From assembly GCF_005796105.1 (NCBI RefSeq), contig NZ_VAUO01000001.1, positions 620,001 to 684,000 on the forward strand: 64,000 bases of DNA, written 5' to 3'. A program made the translations under genes and the position numbers. The DNA comes from Pseudomonas mosselii. GTDB taxonomy: Bacteria > Pseudomonadota > Gammaproteobacteria > Pseudomonadales > Pseudomonadaceae. The stretch's first letter is position 1. Each line of letters opens with the position of its first letter. The notes under the pieces are model-generated. The model saw only the letters and a list, made by a program, of their open reading frames with translations, was not told the DNA's origin and searched no databases. Positions 9,279 to 18,882 of the stretch are shown here, one piece after another.

Positions 9279-9938
9279 GGGAAACTCCGAACAAGTTGCT
9301 CATCAGTCGAAAATGGGCGGCTTAGGGATGCCGAAAAGCCCGATTTCCAGCCGCTGATTATTGGATGACCAAGGCAAAGCCTTGGTTTTCTGTCCTCACG
9401 GGCGCACCTCTCCCGCAGCAGGCAACAATTGCCGGCGCACCATCCACAGATTCGACAGCGCAAACAGCGTGGTCAGTTGCGCCGTGTTCTTGGCCAAGCC
9501 GCGAAAACGAGTCTTTACATAGCCGAACTGGCGTTTGATCACCCGGAACGGGTGCTCCACCTTCGCACGCACTTGCGCCTTGGCCTTTTCGATCTTGCGC
9601 TTGGCTTTGTAAAGCACGCTGCGTTTGCTCAAGTGCGTGTAGGTGCTGCGTCGCGCAGCAATCTGCCAGATCAATGACCGCCCTTCATGCTCTGGCCTTT
9701 TTTCAACGCCGGTGTAGCCCGCGTCGGCACAGAAGACGTTCTCTGCGCCATGCAGCAGTTCTGCAACCTCCGTTACGTCGGCCACGTTCGCGGCGGTGCC
9801 ATGAACGTGATGCACCAGACCCGATTCAGCATCCGCGCCGATGTGGGCCTTCATGCCGAAATAGTACTGGTTGCCCTTCTTCGTTTGATGCATTTCAGGA
9901 TCATGCTTGCCTTCCTTGTTCTTGGTCGAACTGCCGAC
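9279..9938 (-). mobile_element. Truncated IS5-family insertion sequence
   Basis: Only the 3' half of the element remains. The outer end probably begins at GGGAAACTCCGAACAAG (about 9279), which looks like an IS5-group terminal inverted repeat. The other terminus is missing: transposase homology stops abruptly near 9938, where MetI-like coding sequence begins. A strong hairpin, ACCAAGGC/GCCTTGGT (9368-9386), lies inside the element after the transposase stop. Confidence 0.7.
9396..9938 (-). pseudogene. IS5-family transposase, C-terminal fragment
   Basis: The reading frame encodes the C-terminal half of a DDE transposase: KKGNQYYFGMKAHIGAD with the second catalytic Asp region, FCADAGYTGVEKR, and the DDE glutamate segment KVEHPFRVIKRQFGYVKTRF. 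The first catalytic Asp and the N-terminal helix-turn-helix are absent, and the frame enters foreign sequence near 9938. The protein cannot be active alone. Confidence 0.85.
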
Positions 9939-9939
9939 T

Positions 9940-10158
9940 CAGATAGCTGGCATGACGCTGAAACTGGTAATGCTGATTGGATTTTCGTCGATGGCTGGTT
10001 TGATCGGCGGAGGTGGGCTGGGTGACCTCGCATTGAGGTACGGTTACCAAAGGTTCAACAACGAAGTGATGATCTCCACGGTGGTTGTGCTAGTCATCCT
10101 TGTTCAGAGCGTACAAAGCGTGGGCGACAATCTCATACGCTCACTTGACGTTAAGTGA
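9940..10158 (+). pseudogene. MetI-like ABC transporter permease, C-terminal remnant
   Basis: About 70 codons remain of an inner-membrane permease of the D-methionine-type (MetI) family. GFSSMAGLIGGGGLGDLA followed by RYGYQRFNNEVM and QSVQSVGDNLIRSL are characteristic of its last membrane helices. The 5' part is replaced by the truncated IS. It is in the same orientation as the catabolic genes, so an uptake transporter probably once ended this operon. About 150 bp with nothing recognisable follow before the defence genes. Confidence 0.8.
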
Positions 10159-10314
10159 GTGCTGCTGTTGACCGCAGGTTCGAGCATAACCTCCGGAGCT
10201 ACTGGCAACTCGTCGTCGAGCATGAACTAAGGCACCCCAGGTACAGCGGCAGCTACCGACCTTGAGACTGACTTGGTTGGTAGCGGCCACATCCCGCCTT
10301 GCACGGCGCTGGAT

Positions 10315-11160
10315 TCAAGCCACATCCAAACCGATCAGCTTTTCCTGTGGCAATGCCTTGCCCGCTGTACGAACGATTCGATAAACCCTGACGAGTTCGG
10401 GGTCAGTCAGGCTCTCAAGGAAGGCAAGCTTTCCCGCGACCTGCTTCTGGTAACGACGCTCGGTGTTGATCTCAACCATCAGTTGATTGAGGCATTCGTC
10501 TGAAGGCGCAAGGTATCGTGAGAAGCCGGGTAGGGTGGCCGCGATGCAAAGGCCCTCAGGATCATAATCAGTGAAAGCCACAACTGGCAGCTTCAGCTCC
10601 GCCAGCAACGCCTGGCTACTGTCAGTCTTGTAGCTGCCTGGCGCACCTCGAAATACCACTAGCGGATTACCAGGCAATCGCTCAAGTAGAGGCGTTTCGT
10701 GGGTAAGCTCAAAGTTTTCCCAGTTCTCGATGAGCAACACGCTGTCGTGCGTGCAGTGTTCAACCACCCACTGGCGGTCGAGATCCAGGCTGGCACCAGG
10801 CGGGAGGTGGATCGGAGCCGGGCCTAGCAATAATGGTCGGCCGGGTAGGGCCTTCACGGCTACACGCTTGCCACGCAGGCGTTTGGTGGTGAGTTTCTCA
10901 TCACCGCCTTTCTTCAGCGCTCCATGGCGTGACTCACCCTCCCACGCATCAAGCGATTGGTATGGGTTGACCTTGGCCTCGTTCTGAAGGTAGGTAGCGA
11001 TCTTCGCCTTGTGGGTTTGACTGAATCGCCAAACAGATCCAACGCGTTGACCAACGCCGTAATCCTCACAGAAATCATTGAGCATTTTGCTAGGGCGAAA
11101 GTCTTGCTCCTCTGATTGGAAGATAGACAGGAGCTTCTTGGTGAGGGCTAGCGTTGGCAT
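10315..11160 (-). CDS. jetD: Wadjet JetD/MksG-type TOPRIM nuclease subunit
   Basis: A 281-aa protein with an N-terminal helical/winged part and a C-terminal TOPRIM domain. The catalytic motifs are visible: VLLIENWENF (residues 141-150, glutamate) and VVAFTDYDPEGL (193-204, DxD). In Wadjet and MksBEFG systems this subunit cuts DNA, such as small circular plasmids, that the SMC motor has extruded. It is the last gene of the cluster and overlaps the preceding MukF-like gene by 13 nt, so translation is probably coupled. A broken relative with the same FRG-(13 to 15 residues)-DxDPxGL layout lies at 28847-29649. Confidence 0.82.
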   Translation of the reverse strand: MPTLALTKKLLSIFQSEEQDFRPSKMLNDFCEDYGVGQRVGSVWRFSQTHKAKIATYLQNEAKVNPYQSLDAWEGESRHGALKKGGDEKLTTKRLRGKRVAVKALPGRPLLLGPAPIHLPPGASLDLDRQWVVEHCTHDSVLLIENWENFELTHETPLLERLPGNPLVVFRGAPGSYKTDSSQALLAELKLPVVAFTDYDPEGLCIAATLPGFSRYLAPSDECLNQLMVEINTERRYQKQVAGKLAFLESLTDPELVRVYRIVRTAGKALPQEKLIGLDVA

Positions 11161-12386
11161 AGCAGCACATCCTCGATAATCACGTTTCCGCTGAGCTTAT
11201 CGTCCTCAGTCTTGGCAACGTTTTGTATGGACAGCCGCCTGATGATCTTGGCGTTGGCATTGATCTGTTTCTCGACAAGCGTGAGGAAGCACATCATGCA
11301 CGACTCCTGATCCAACACCTTGGTTTCCTCGGCCTGTATGAAGTACCCAGCAGCCGAAATCGGGGTGGGGGATTTGGCAGCCTCATTGAGAAGGCGCTGA
11401 CTGACCACTACAAGTGGCGAGCCTTTGATGAGCGCCGCTTTTGGTGGCGCTTCATCGACCGGTGTACCGGGTTTTCTGGTTTTGACGGGAACAGCCACCG
11501 CCTTTTCAATGCTCTTGGCGATATCGACCAATGAGTCTCTGATGTTTTGTGCGCCCAAGTCAGGCACCAGCTGAATCTTCAGGGGCTCGTGATGGTAGGC
11601 CCATTCCGGAATCTCAGGATACTCATCTGGAGATCGCACCTCGTACTCAGGATGCTTCTGAAGATAGAGTTGCAGCGCACGAATGCGACGCGCGCGAGGG
11701 GCAACCGTCCTGATTTTGTAGAGATAGGTCTTAAGCACATGGATGATGTCGACTGTCCTGGAGCGCCACTCTGAAAGCTTGTCCAAAATGTGGCTCTGAT
11801 ACAGAACCTCCAGGGGCTCGCGCTCCTGTGGCGTCAGCTCGTCAAGGATAGCCTCGCCATCGAACATAGTCAGGGCCTTGAGGATCCGCTCAAGCTGGTT
11901 GAGATAGTGCTCGGTCTGCTTTTCCTTCTCCTTATAGGTCGTAACGTTGCCGAAATTGTTCTCTGCCGCTGTGCGGACATGGAGGAGGAAATCATTCATG
12001 GCCTCCGCCATCTCGTACAGGGTCGCATCGATATCACCCTGAATGAGCAGTGAGTCTTCGATGCGATTCTGTAGGCAGGCGTCGGTGTAGTCGTCCATCA
12101 GTTTGATGAGACGGGCCATCTGCTCACCGAAGTCGGCCGAGATATCGTAATTCCGAGCACGATGGGTTGCTTCGTTCAGCAGGCGATTGAGGGTAGGCGA
12201 GAGCCGGTAGGTGTTCTCAACTGCGGCGTTGATACGCACTGCTCTGATCTGCTGAAGCTTCGTCAGCGCTCGAGCATTCTCATCATCCCGGGTGATATAC
12301 CCGGCCGAATACATCTGCGCGATCAACCTGCGGTTTTTGTGCAAGAGCTCAAGATGACTGGCCACCGACTCTTCGAGTGTGCTCAT
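11148..12386 (-). CDS. jetA: MukF/MksF-like kleisin subunit (JetA type)
   Basis: A 412-aa, mostly helical protein in the kleisin position of the operon. The N-terminal third looks like a winged-helix/helical dimerisation domain. The middle is long amphipathic helix with heptad character (for example YKEKEKQTEHYLNQLERILKAL). A Pro/Lys-rich linker at about residues 305-325 leads into a C-terminal wing that would contact the SMC head. It overlaps the MukE-like gene by 4 nt (ATGA) and the JetD gene by 13 nt. I assign it from context, size and helical pattern; individual residues are not diagnostic. Confidence 0.72.
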   Translation of the reverse strand: MSTLEESVASHLELLHKNRRLIAQMYSAGYITRDDENARALTKLQQIRAVRINAAVENTYRLSPTLNRLLNEATHRARNYDISADFGEQMARLIKLMDDYTDACLQNRIEDSLLIQGDIDATLYEMAEAMNDFLLHVRTAAENNFGNVTTYKEKEKQTEHYLNQLERILKALTMFDGEAILDELTPQEREPLEVLYQSHILDKLSEWRSRTVDIIHVLKTYLYKIRTVAPRARRIRALQLYLQKHPEYEVRSPDEYPEIPEWAYHHEPLKIQLVPDLGAQNIRDSLVDIAKSIEKAVAVPVKTRKPGTPVDEAPPKAALIKGSPLVVVSQRLLNEAAKSPTPISAAGYFIQAEETKVLDQESCMMCFLTLVEKQINANAKIIRRLSIQNVAKTEDDKLSGNVIIEDVLLCQR

Positions 12387-13000
12387 GACTCGGATCTCTT
12401 GTCGTACTCGCTATCTTCTTCAGAGATCTCGTCGTGCAGCATGAGGTACTCGATAGCTTCCATCAGCCACTCGATGCGGCCAGTGAACATGAATATCTCG
12501 GACTCAGGATTGACGAGGAGCAGGTACCCTTCATTCTGGAAACGCTTGACGATCTTGTTCAGGCGCTCCCGATCGGAGCCATCCTTCGTGTTGATGTCGA
12601 TCGTCGTCTGTCGCAGCTGCAGATATAGACTGGGATTCTCAGAGATCCTGGCCATCATTTGATTGAGGTTCAGAACCTGGCCTGCAGCTACAGACTCATC
12701 ATCCCCAGTGATGCGCATCACCAGTTCAAGGAAAGACACCATAGGACGCAGGACATTTTTTACCTCTGTGAAGCGCTTTTTCGCATCTTTTTTCCCCTCC
12801 ACGTCGATGTCAGCGTGTGCGGCAAAGAATGCACCGCCGTCTCGCGTTGTCGTCAACCTGAGGTCTATGCGCCTGAGGTACTGATCAACGTCGCCCTGGT
12901 TGACCGAGTTGGCCAGGAACTGATGGCCTTCGTAGTCGGTAATCTGGCAGATGAAGCCGCCCTCCATGAGCGCAGTCGCTACCCGCGCAAAAGTGGTCAT
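12383..13000 (-). CDS. jetB: MukE/MksE-like subunit (JetB type)
   Basis: A 205-aa winged-helix protein, the size expected of MukE/MksE. It opens with ARVATALMEGGFICQITDYEG, a typical start of the family, and ends in an acidic tail. MukE dimers bind the kleisin and regulate the SMC ATPase. Four-nucleotide overlaps with the genes on both sides (12997-13000 and 12383-12386) imply tight stoichiometric coupling. Confidence 0.75.
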   Translation of the reverse strand: MTTFARVATALMEGGFICQITDYEGHQFLANSVNQGDVDQYLRRIDLRLTTTRDGGAFFAAHADIDVEGKKDAKKRFTEVKNVLRPMVSFLELVMRITGDDESVAAGQVLNLNQMMARISENPSLYLQLRQTTIDINTKDGSDRERLNKIVKRFQNEGYLLLVNPESEIFMFTGRIEWLMEAIEYLMLHDEISEEDSEYDKRSES

Positions 13001-16000
13001 TCGCCGTCCTCCCAGGCAAGCTCAAGCTCACCGTCATCGGTTGCGTCGTTTTCCAGGGCGAGTTCGCAATGCACCAAGCGTCGTTCCGCATCCAATTTGT
13101 ACTTGTGTTCAAACAGCATCAGCGTCTCAGCGTCAGGATCGGGGAAAGCGGTGCACAGAGTGATTCTGTTTTGGCCTAGGTAGTTGCAGAGCGACACGAT
13201 GTTCTCAGCATCAATCGCCTTGAGCTCATCGACGCACCAGGTCAGCTGTACAGGAGCGTTGCCCCGAACCTTACCAATGAACCCCAAGAACAGGATGATG
13301 AGCACTAGGTAACTCAGCCCGTTCGAAGAGATGTTTTCGAGCTCAGCGCGATTGCGGAACTGCCGGAAGTTACCTTGTTCCCGCACGGAGCCGCGGATAC
13401 TGACCAACGATTTGAATTGAGCATTGATGCCGCGATTGCCATCCCAGATCGCGAGCAACGCGTTGAGATGGGCAACGGCATCCACGCTAGGCAGTCTGTC
13501 CTCCTGCGTCCATTCCTCTCGGTCATTGGTGATTTTGTTGATCACAGACCAATAGTCGAGCTCTTCAACACCCGAGTAGATGGAGATCTTCAGCTCGGAG
13601 AGGTTGTCGAACACTGCCGAGCTGTGCTCCAGATGCTCTTGCAGGGACGTATTGAAGCTGGAGAGCTTTTTGTTGAAGGTCTGCAGCTCACGGTGAAGGC
13701 CTTGGATTTCGCCGAAAATGGTTTTGGCATCTGCGACCAGAAGCCGTCGGCTCTTATCATGCTCAGTTGCGAACCAGTCCTCGACAACGCGAAGCGTCAC
13801 GCGGGCATCGACATCCTCACCAGTTTCAGTGCGGATGTTGTGGAGGCGATCTTGGAAGTAGGTCGACGGGGCAGCAAGGGGTACCTCGTTGAAAGCAGTT
13901 CGCATTCTTGAGGTAAGCTTGCGCAGTTGAGCTTCTGCTTCCGAAATTTGTTGCTGGAACGTGAGCATAGCTGCGCGCAGAGAGCTGGCTTCCCAGGCGC
14001 TGTCATAGGCTTGGTGACGACTGGTGGGCTCGTACAGCTTCAGCCTGTCATCAAGGCAGCTGGCAACGATGACCAATTGGCTCTCAATGGCTGAGATGGC
14101 TGTACGACACTCTTTGATGGCCGCGTTTACCAGTTCACGCTTTCGTAGCCAGGTCTCAGTCTCTTCCTTGACTAGCAAGGTGTCTCGGGCGAAGTCTGCC
14201 TGCTTCTGCACTTTTTTGGCCTGAAGCTCAGGAATCTGCGGGAGCATCTGGCTTTTCCAGACTTGCCACGTGGATAAGAGCTCGCTCCACGACTGGATAT
14301 CTTTGAGCGTTTTCAACAGATCCGCACGCCGGTTTTCAAGCTCGGTGATGACGTCGACGTCTGCACCTTCGCCCGCAAGCTCTTTCTTCTGTTGTTCAAG
14401 GAAGAATTTGATACTCTCGTCGCGCGTCCGCTTGTGCGCATCGACACCAGCTTGTATCTCGCGAACCGCCGAGTTCAGTCGTGCTTCGTCCTCCGAGATC
14501 TGCTGCCTAAATTGCTCGGTGAGAGCCACTTTCTTGCTTGCAATGCGCTGATTGAGGTCGGTGTGAGCCTGTTGTGCATGTCCGTGGAGGCGTTCGCACT
14601 CAACCAGTTGAGCTTGGGCAAGCTCAAGAGCTTGAGCAATAGCCTGGCTCAGTTGCTCGTTGAGCTCATCGATATCTCTCTCCAAACCCTGGGCAGATGA
14701 TCTGGCCTTCGTCAGGCTGGAGCGAGCCAGCGCGAGCTCTTCAGTCGCGGCTTTGATCGACTTGCGCAATTCAAACTGCTCATGAACAGCACGTTCAAGC
14801 TGAGCCTCGAAAGCTTCTAGCGCTTGGTTCGCGTCTTCAAGTTTTTCGTGAAGCTTCGACTCGTCCGCCTCTTCAGTGGCCTCAACAAACTCCAGCTCCA
14901 GGGCGATCCCGTAGAGGCTCTCAGACATCGCTGTCAGTTGGGGGTGCATATCGTTGCGGTATAGGAGCGCAGGGTTGATGACTCTCGCTATGTTTTCTGA
15001 CCAATCTGGCCGATTGGCTCGCAGAAACGCGAGGAGGCTATCCTGATCAGGGGTATGAGCTTGTTGGATCTCTGCAATCAGGCCTTTCTGTTTCTCGATA
15101 GATTCCTTGATCGCTTTGATCGTCAGATCATGCCTGGCCGACCGATCTTGAAGGTCGTCGACAGAACGCTGCTGGTCACCGACTAACGTCTGCGCGGTTA
15201 GGATGACCTTGTTCGCATCCCTGATCTCGAGATTTTTGTTGTCGATCCTGGCTCGAATTGATGGGTCAACCGGTGGGTTTGCCACGAGCACTTGAGCACG
15301 TACCAGATCACCATGACGTTGTTGCGCCTCGCGCACCAACCGCTGGAGTTCATCGGCAGATGAGTCGTCCACCACCTTCAGTGCATCTCTATAGGCGGCC
15401 TCGATCCTGGACTGAGCCTCGCGGGCTTCTTCCCTGAGGTTGTCAGCCTTCTGGATGGCTACAGCGTGAAATTCGTTATGAAGCCGGTTCTCCTCATTGA
15501 TCTGCTGCTCGTACTTTGCCTTGACCTCCTGAGCAGCCCCTAGAGCCAGATTAAGCTTGTTGCCAACGCTTCGGAGTTCGTCTTCAAAAACGGCTTTCTG
15601 GGCGGTGCGAGCGCGCTTATCCTCAACGCCCTTCCTTTCGTAGTCCAGCCTGGCGGCCTCAATTTCCTTGAGATTACGATCACATGAATCGATCTCAAAC
15701 TGCGCACTATGGATGGCCTGGGTCAATGCCAAAGCGCGCTCGTCGTGGGCGGCGGTCTCTTCGTCGAGATAAGTTTGCTTCAGCAATTGCTCGCTTTCGC
15801 GCTGAGCTTTTGTGAACTGAAGGTGGTCTTGAAGGTAGATGAATTTTTCCTTTACCTCTCGAATAGCATCTTCAGCAGATTCCAGTTCAGATCGCTGTGC
15901 CCGAGCGGTTTCGACCAGCGGTGTGATGTTCTTGATGCTTTGGTAGGCGTTGTAATCTCGAGGCCAATTCTCTACGCGCTTGCGCTCTGTTTGGATACCG

Positions 16001-16779
16001 GCAGAAGGTTTGCCTTCGAAAACCCAGTCCGCCACCACCTGCTGCAGGTCATCAAAATTGGCCTTTCGAGAGAACATACCCTTGGTGAGCTTCTCAAGAT
16101 GCCGCAAAGGACGGTTGTAGGTAGTGAATCCGTACATGTCCGACATCCCAAGCAGATAGCGCCTGTGCGTAGGGTCTACGTGCGGCGGTTGCCATCCCTG
16201 GATGATTGCTCTGTAGTCGATGTACGTATCCACCAGCTTTTCAGCATGGGGGATTTTCAGGTGGATCAGGCGCTGGCGGAACTCCTTATTGAGTACAAAC
16301 TGGCCGTCATCGGTCACGAACATATCCCGTCGGAAATGGCTGTTCACGAACCTGAAACGGATCTTGTCGGCGGTAGAGTTGCTGAGCACGACCACGAGTC
16401 GGCGGGTACCATCCGGACGCTCATACTCGTACACGAGGTAGGAGGTCTGGTTCGGCAGGTAGTAGTCGATGAACGAATCCTTACCTTGCGAAACCACGTC
16501 GCGTGGTTCAACGCCGGCGAAGAGCAGCGCCAAAGAGAGGAGGGAGGTTTTGCCTCGGCCGTTGCGCCCGGTCAGCGCCGTGCCACCATCAATACCCATC
16601 GTCTGAACTCTCCCACGGGAAAGCGAATCGATGAGATGGATGTTCATCAGTCGGAAGAGCGCCTCCGGCGCGTTCTGCGGCGGTTCAATTTGCTCCTGGG
16701 CCGGCAGTGGCGGCTCCTCGGCCATTACGTCCTCTGGTACCAGAAGGTCGAGACCAGCGTTATGTGTTTCAATATTCAT
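12997..16779 (-). CDS. jetC: MukB/MksB-like SMC ATPase (JetC type)
   Basis: A 1260-aa SMC-like motor. Walker A is GRNGRGKT (residues 71-78). About 700 residues of heptad-rich coiled coil flank a central hinge-like segment around residues 590-650. The C-terminal head has SSNGLSYLVLIILF (signature region) and the Walker B LTWCVDELKAID (acidic pair about 1184-1185). It is longer than typical MksB and shorter than E. coli MukB. In Wadjet the ATPase extrudes loops on closed circular DNA and brings it to JetD. It is the first gene of the four-gene set here, ahead of E, F and D, whereas MksFEBG/JetABCD operons normally start with the kleisin. The N-terminal 40 residues are acidic/proline-rich and precede the conserved head. 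Confidence 0.85.
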   Translation of the reverse strand: MNIETHNAGLDLLVPEDVMAEEPPLPAQEQIEPPQNAPEALFRLMNIHLIDSLSRGRVQTMGIDGGTALTGRNGRGKTSLLSLALLFAGVEPRDVVSQGKDSFIDYYLPNQTSYLVYEYERPDGTRRLVVVLSNSTADKIRFRFVNSHFRRDMFVTDDGQFVLNKEFRQRLIHLKIPHAEKLVDTYIDYRAIIQGWQPPHVDPTHRRYLLGMSDMYGFTTYNRPLRHLEKLTKGMFSRKANFDDLQQVVADWVFEGKPSAGIQTERKRVENWPRDYNAYQSIKNITPLVETARAQRSELESAEDAIREVKEKFIYLQDHLQFTKAQRESEQLLKQTYLDEETAAHDERALALTQAIHSAQFEIDSCDRNLKEIEAARLDYERKGVEDKRARTAQKAVFEDELRSVGNKLNLALGAAQEVKAKYEQQINEENRLHNEFHAVAIQKADNLREEAREAQSRIEAAYRDALKVVDDSSADELQRLVREAQQRHGDLVRAQVLVANPPVDPSIRARIDNKNLEIRDANKVILTAQTLVGDQQRSVDDLQDRSARHDLTIKAIKESIEKQKGLIAEIQQAHTPDQDSLLAFLRANRPDWSENIARVINPALLYRNDMHPQLTAMSESLYGIALELEFVEATEEADESKLHEKLEDANQALEAFEAQLERAVHEQFELRKSIKAATEELALARSSLTKARSSAQGLERDIDELNEQLSQAIAQALELAQAQLVECERLHGHAQQAHTDLNQRIASKKVALTEQFRQQISEDEARLNSAVREIQAGVDAHKRTRDESIKFFLEQQKKELAGEGADVDVITELENRRADLLKTLKDIQSWSELLSTWQVWKSQMLPQIPELQAKKVQKQADFARDTLLVKEETETWLRKRELVNAAIKECRTAISAIESQLVIVASCLDDRLKLYEPTSRHQAYDSAWEASSLRAAMLTFQQQISEAEAQLRKLTSRMRTAFNEVPLAAPSTYFQDRLHNIRTETGEDVDARVTLRVVEDWFATEHDKSRRLLVADAKTIFGEIQGLHRELQTFNKKLSSFNTSLQEHLEHSSAVFDNLSELKISIYSGVEELDYWSVINKITNDREEWTQEDRLPSVDAVAHLNALLAIWDGNRGINAQFKSLVSIRGSVREQGNFRQFRNRAELENISSNGLSYLVLIILFLGFIGKVRGNAPVQLTWCVDELKAIDAENIVSLCNYLGQNRITLCTAFPDPDAETLMLFEHKYKLDAERRLVHCELALENDATDDGELELAWEDGE

Positions 16780-16822
16780 CGCAACTCCTTTGCTTTACCC
16801 AGGGCCAGCCAGCACCAAGCGA

Positions 16823-16850
16823 ATCCACACGGGTGGACGGGCGTGTGGAT
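16823..16850. terminator. Hairpin between the DUF6119 gene and jetC
   Basis: ATCCACACG and CGTGTGGAT form a perfect 9-bp stem around a 10-nt loop in the 168-bp gap between two co-directional genes. It could end the DUF6119 transcript or attenuate read-through into the SMC operon. No T tract follows. Confidence 0.4.
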
Positions 16851-16947
16851 GGCTACCAGGTTAGGGAATGTATAAACGTGGACGAGCAGCGAGTGGGCCT
16901 TCCCATCTGACGGCAAGTGGCGCTCACTGGCGAGCTCATTGAGGGCC

Positions 16948-18669
16948 TCAAGGCGCTTTGGAGGGATTCGCGGCCCCTGCCTTAGTCGCGGCCTTTGCTT
17001 TTTTCGTCTTGGTTGACGCACCTGATGTAGGTGGAATCTTCTCGATCAGCTCTTTACCGATCTTCATACCCGTGCGCCGGAGTCGGTCACAGGCCGCCAT
17101 GAAGCTGACTTTGCTGAAGAAAGGGATTCCCAAAGAGCCGCCTTTATAGGGTGGCCGCATGATTCCGTAGACCACGGTGTAAGCAGCGCGATCGATCTCC
17201 TGTTTACGTCCGTCAGGAAGCGATCCGGTGAATGCTCCGCCGCCGGGAGTCGCTGCCACCGTGTCTCTCAGCTTTTTGCGAAACTTACTGTCCGCCACGA
17301 AAGCTTCGGCACTGACGACGCCCTGCATCCACAGGTGACTGATCGGGCCCGAAGAGCCGCCATCTTTCAGGTGGATGAAGATCTTGTCGTTGGAATAGAA
17401 GTCGCAGGGCTCAAGGTTGCCCGAAGTGACACCCTCGGGGTTGATTTTGGTGCGGTCTAGCTTGATCAGATCGGGGCGTGTGACAGTGATGTCTGCAATC
17501 AGCTCTTCTTCGTTCAGGCATGAGGTTCGACCGATGATGCTGAAATCCGGAATGCTATCGAAATGCTTGTCGACTAAATCCTTGAAGGTCGCGGAAATTT
17601 CGTACCATTTGCCTGCAAATAGCACGTAGTGCGTCCGAGTCGGCTTGGTTAGCGTGTACTCCCAGTTCAGACAGTCATAAATCTTCCAGCCAATCGGTTC
17701 GCCAGACCTTTTGCTCACGGAACGCACCCGATGCGAGGACTTCATGACGTCCATAGTTTGGGTGCAGGTGAGCCGATTAAGCTCGTCCACGTAATCGGTG
17801 ATGGATAGCTTGGTGAACTCGCTTTTGCGGCTACCAAAACCGGTGTACCCCAGTTCCGCGCCCTCTTGGTAATCAAGGATCTCTGGAGGGGACATGTGCA
17901 ATAGGCTGTTGGCGCCTCCGCGGATCGCACTAATCTCGCTATAGAGCTGCCGATCCAGGATCTTCAACCGCTCAGAACGGGTCTCCTCCCTGACGTTGTC
18001 AAACCAGGCGTAATCGCGCTTGTAGGCGACTGACTTATAAGCCTTCAGAATTTCCGTGCACTTATCGTGAAACTCGGAAGGAGCCAGCGGCGCGTCCAGG
18101 CTTAGCGCGTCTTTGCCGGCAACAAACTTGGCAAATCCATCGTCACTGGGCTGACCGCCCGCCACCCTGGCTAAGTCTCGCAGTGTATCCATACCAAACT
18201 GGCTGAAATCCGAGAGTTTGCTAGCTTGTATCCGCTTCTGAAATGTCACTGCGTCGGGCGTGGCGAGATCAAGGCTAAGTAAGCTACCCCGCGGGACAGT
18301 GTTGAGCGCCACCTTCAGTCCAAATTGGTGAACGAAGGCATCTTCCTCCAGTGCGAGGTGGGCATAGCCAAAACAAAGGGCCATCCAGCGGTTTTGTACG
18401 TATAAAAAGAGGATGGCTGCGGAACCACTGGAGTGCAGGTTTCCGAGAGGATCGGAGATGTGAGGCTCGAGCAGGGCCAGCCATTCAGGGGTTCGGTCAT
18501 ACACCTGGCCGGAATAGAGAATACCCTCTCCACCACCGTCCCAATCCTGACCCTTCAACGCCTTAGCGCCACCGGGCCGGTACTTCGGGCTGAGCCCGTC
18601 CTCTGGATCCAGGTTAGGCCTCAACAGCCGTACCGTGATCGAGTTTACGCCGCTCCTACCCATCACCAA
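16948..18669 (-). CDS. DUF6119 / TIGR04141 sporadically distributed protein
   Basis: A 573-aa protein that I recognise as the TIGR04141 (DUF6119) family, found patchily in bacterial defence neighbourhoods with no settled function. Family landmarks are NSITVRLLRP at the start, WMALCFGYAHLALEEDAF, FGLKVALNTV (about residues 115-125) and the C-terminal YTVVYGIMRPPY. The last 30 residues are a Lys/Ala-rich, probably disordered tail. It lies upstream of and on the same strand as the Wadjet-like operon, separated by 168 bp that include a hairpin, so it may be a regulator, sensor or independent module. Confidence 0.75.
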   Translation of the reverse strand: MVMGRSGVNSITVRLLRPNLDPEDGLSPKYRPGGAKALKGQDWDGGGEGILYSGQVYDRTPEWLALLEPHISDPLGNLHSSGSAAILFLYVQNRWMALCFGYAHLALEEDAFVHQFGLKVALNTVPRGSLLSLDLATPDAVTFQKRIQASKLSDFSQFGMDTLRDLARVAGGQPSDDGFAKFVAGKDALSLDAPLAPSEFHDKCTEILKAYKSVAYKRDYAWFDNVREETRSERLKILDRQLYSEISAIRGGANSLLHMSPPEILDYQEGAELGYTGFGSRKSEFTKLSITDYVDELNRLTCTQTMDVMKSSHRVRSVSKRSGEPIGWKIYDCLNWEYTLTKPTRTHYVLFAGKWYEISATFKDLVDKHFDSIPDFSIIGRTSCLNEEELIADITVTRPDLIKLDRTKINPEGVTSGNLEPCDFYSNDKIFIHLKDGGSSGPISHLWMQGVVSAEAFVADSKFRKKLRDTVAATPGGGAFTGSLPDGRKQEIDRAAYTVVYGIMRPPYKGGSLGIPFFSKVSFMAACDRLRRTGMKIGKELIEKIPPTSGASTKTKKAKAATKAGAANPSKAP

Positions 18670-18882
18670 CCCTCAGCAAAAGTCTGTCCTAGATATGTTA
18701 AATCCAGTTTGTAAACGGTGTGATGTCATATTGCAATGATTAATGATGCGGGCGCGGGTCGTGCCCGCGCTTTCCAATGGTTAAGCAGCCCGAACCATGG
18801 CCATGGAGGCAAAATCGGCGCAGATGCCTACTCTTGCCTTGAGCGGAGCACACCTATAACACCTCAACCAGGGGCAGCACTG

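Noticed and set aside
15709..16875. A 388-codon open frame on the plus strand.
   Set aside because: It is antisense to the start of the SMC ATPase gene, whose motifs and overlaps are clear; the translation shows no domain and is a codon-bias shadow.
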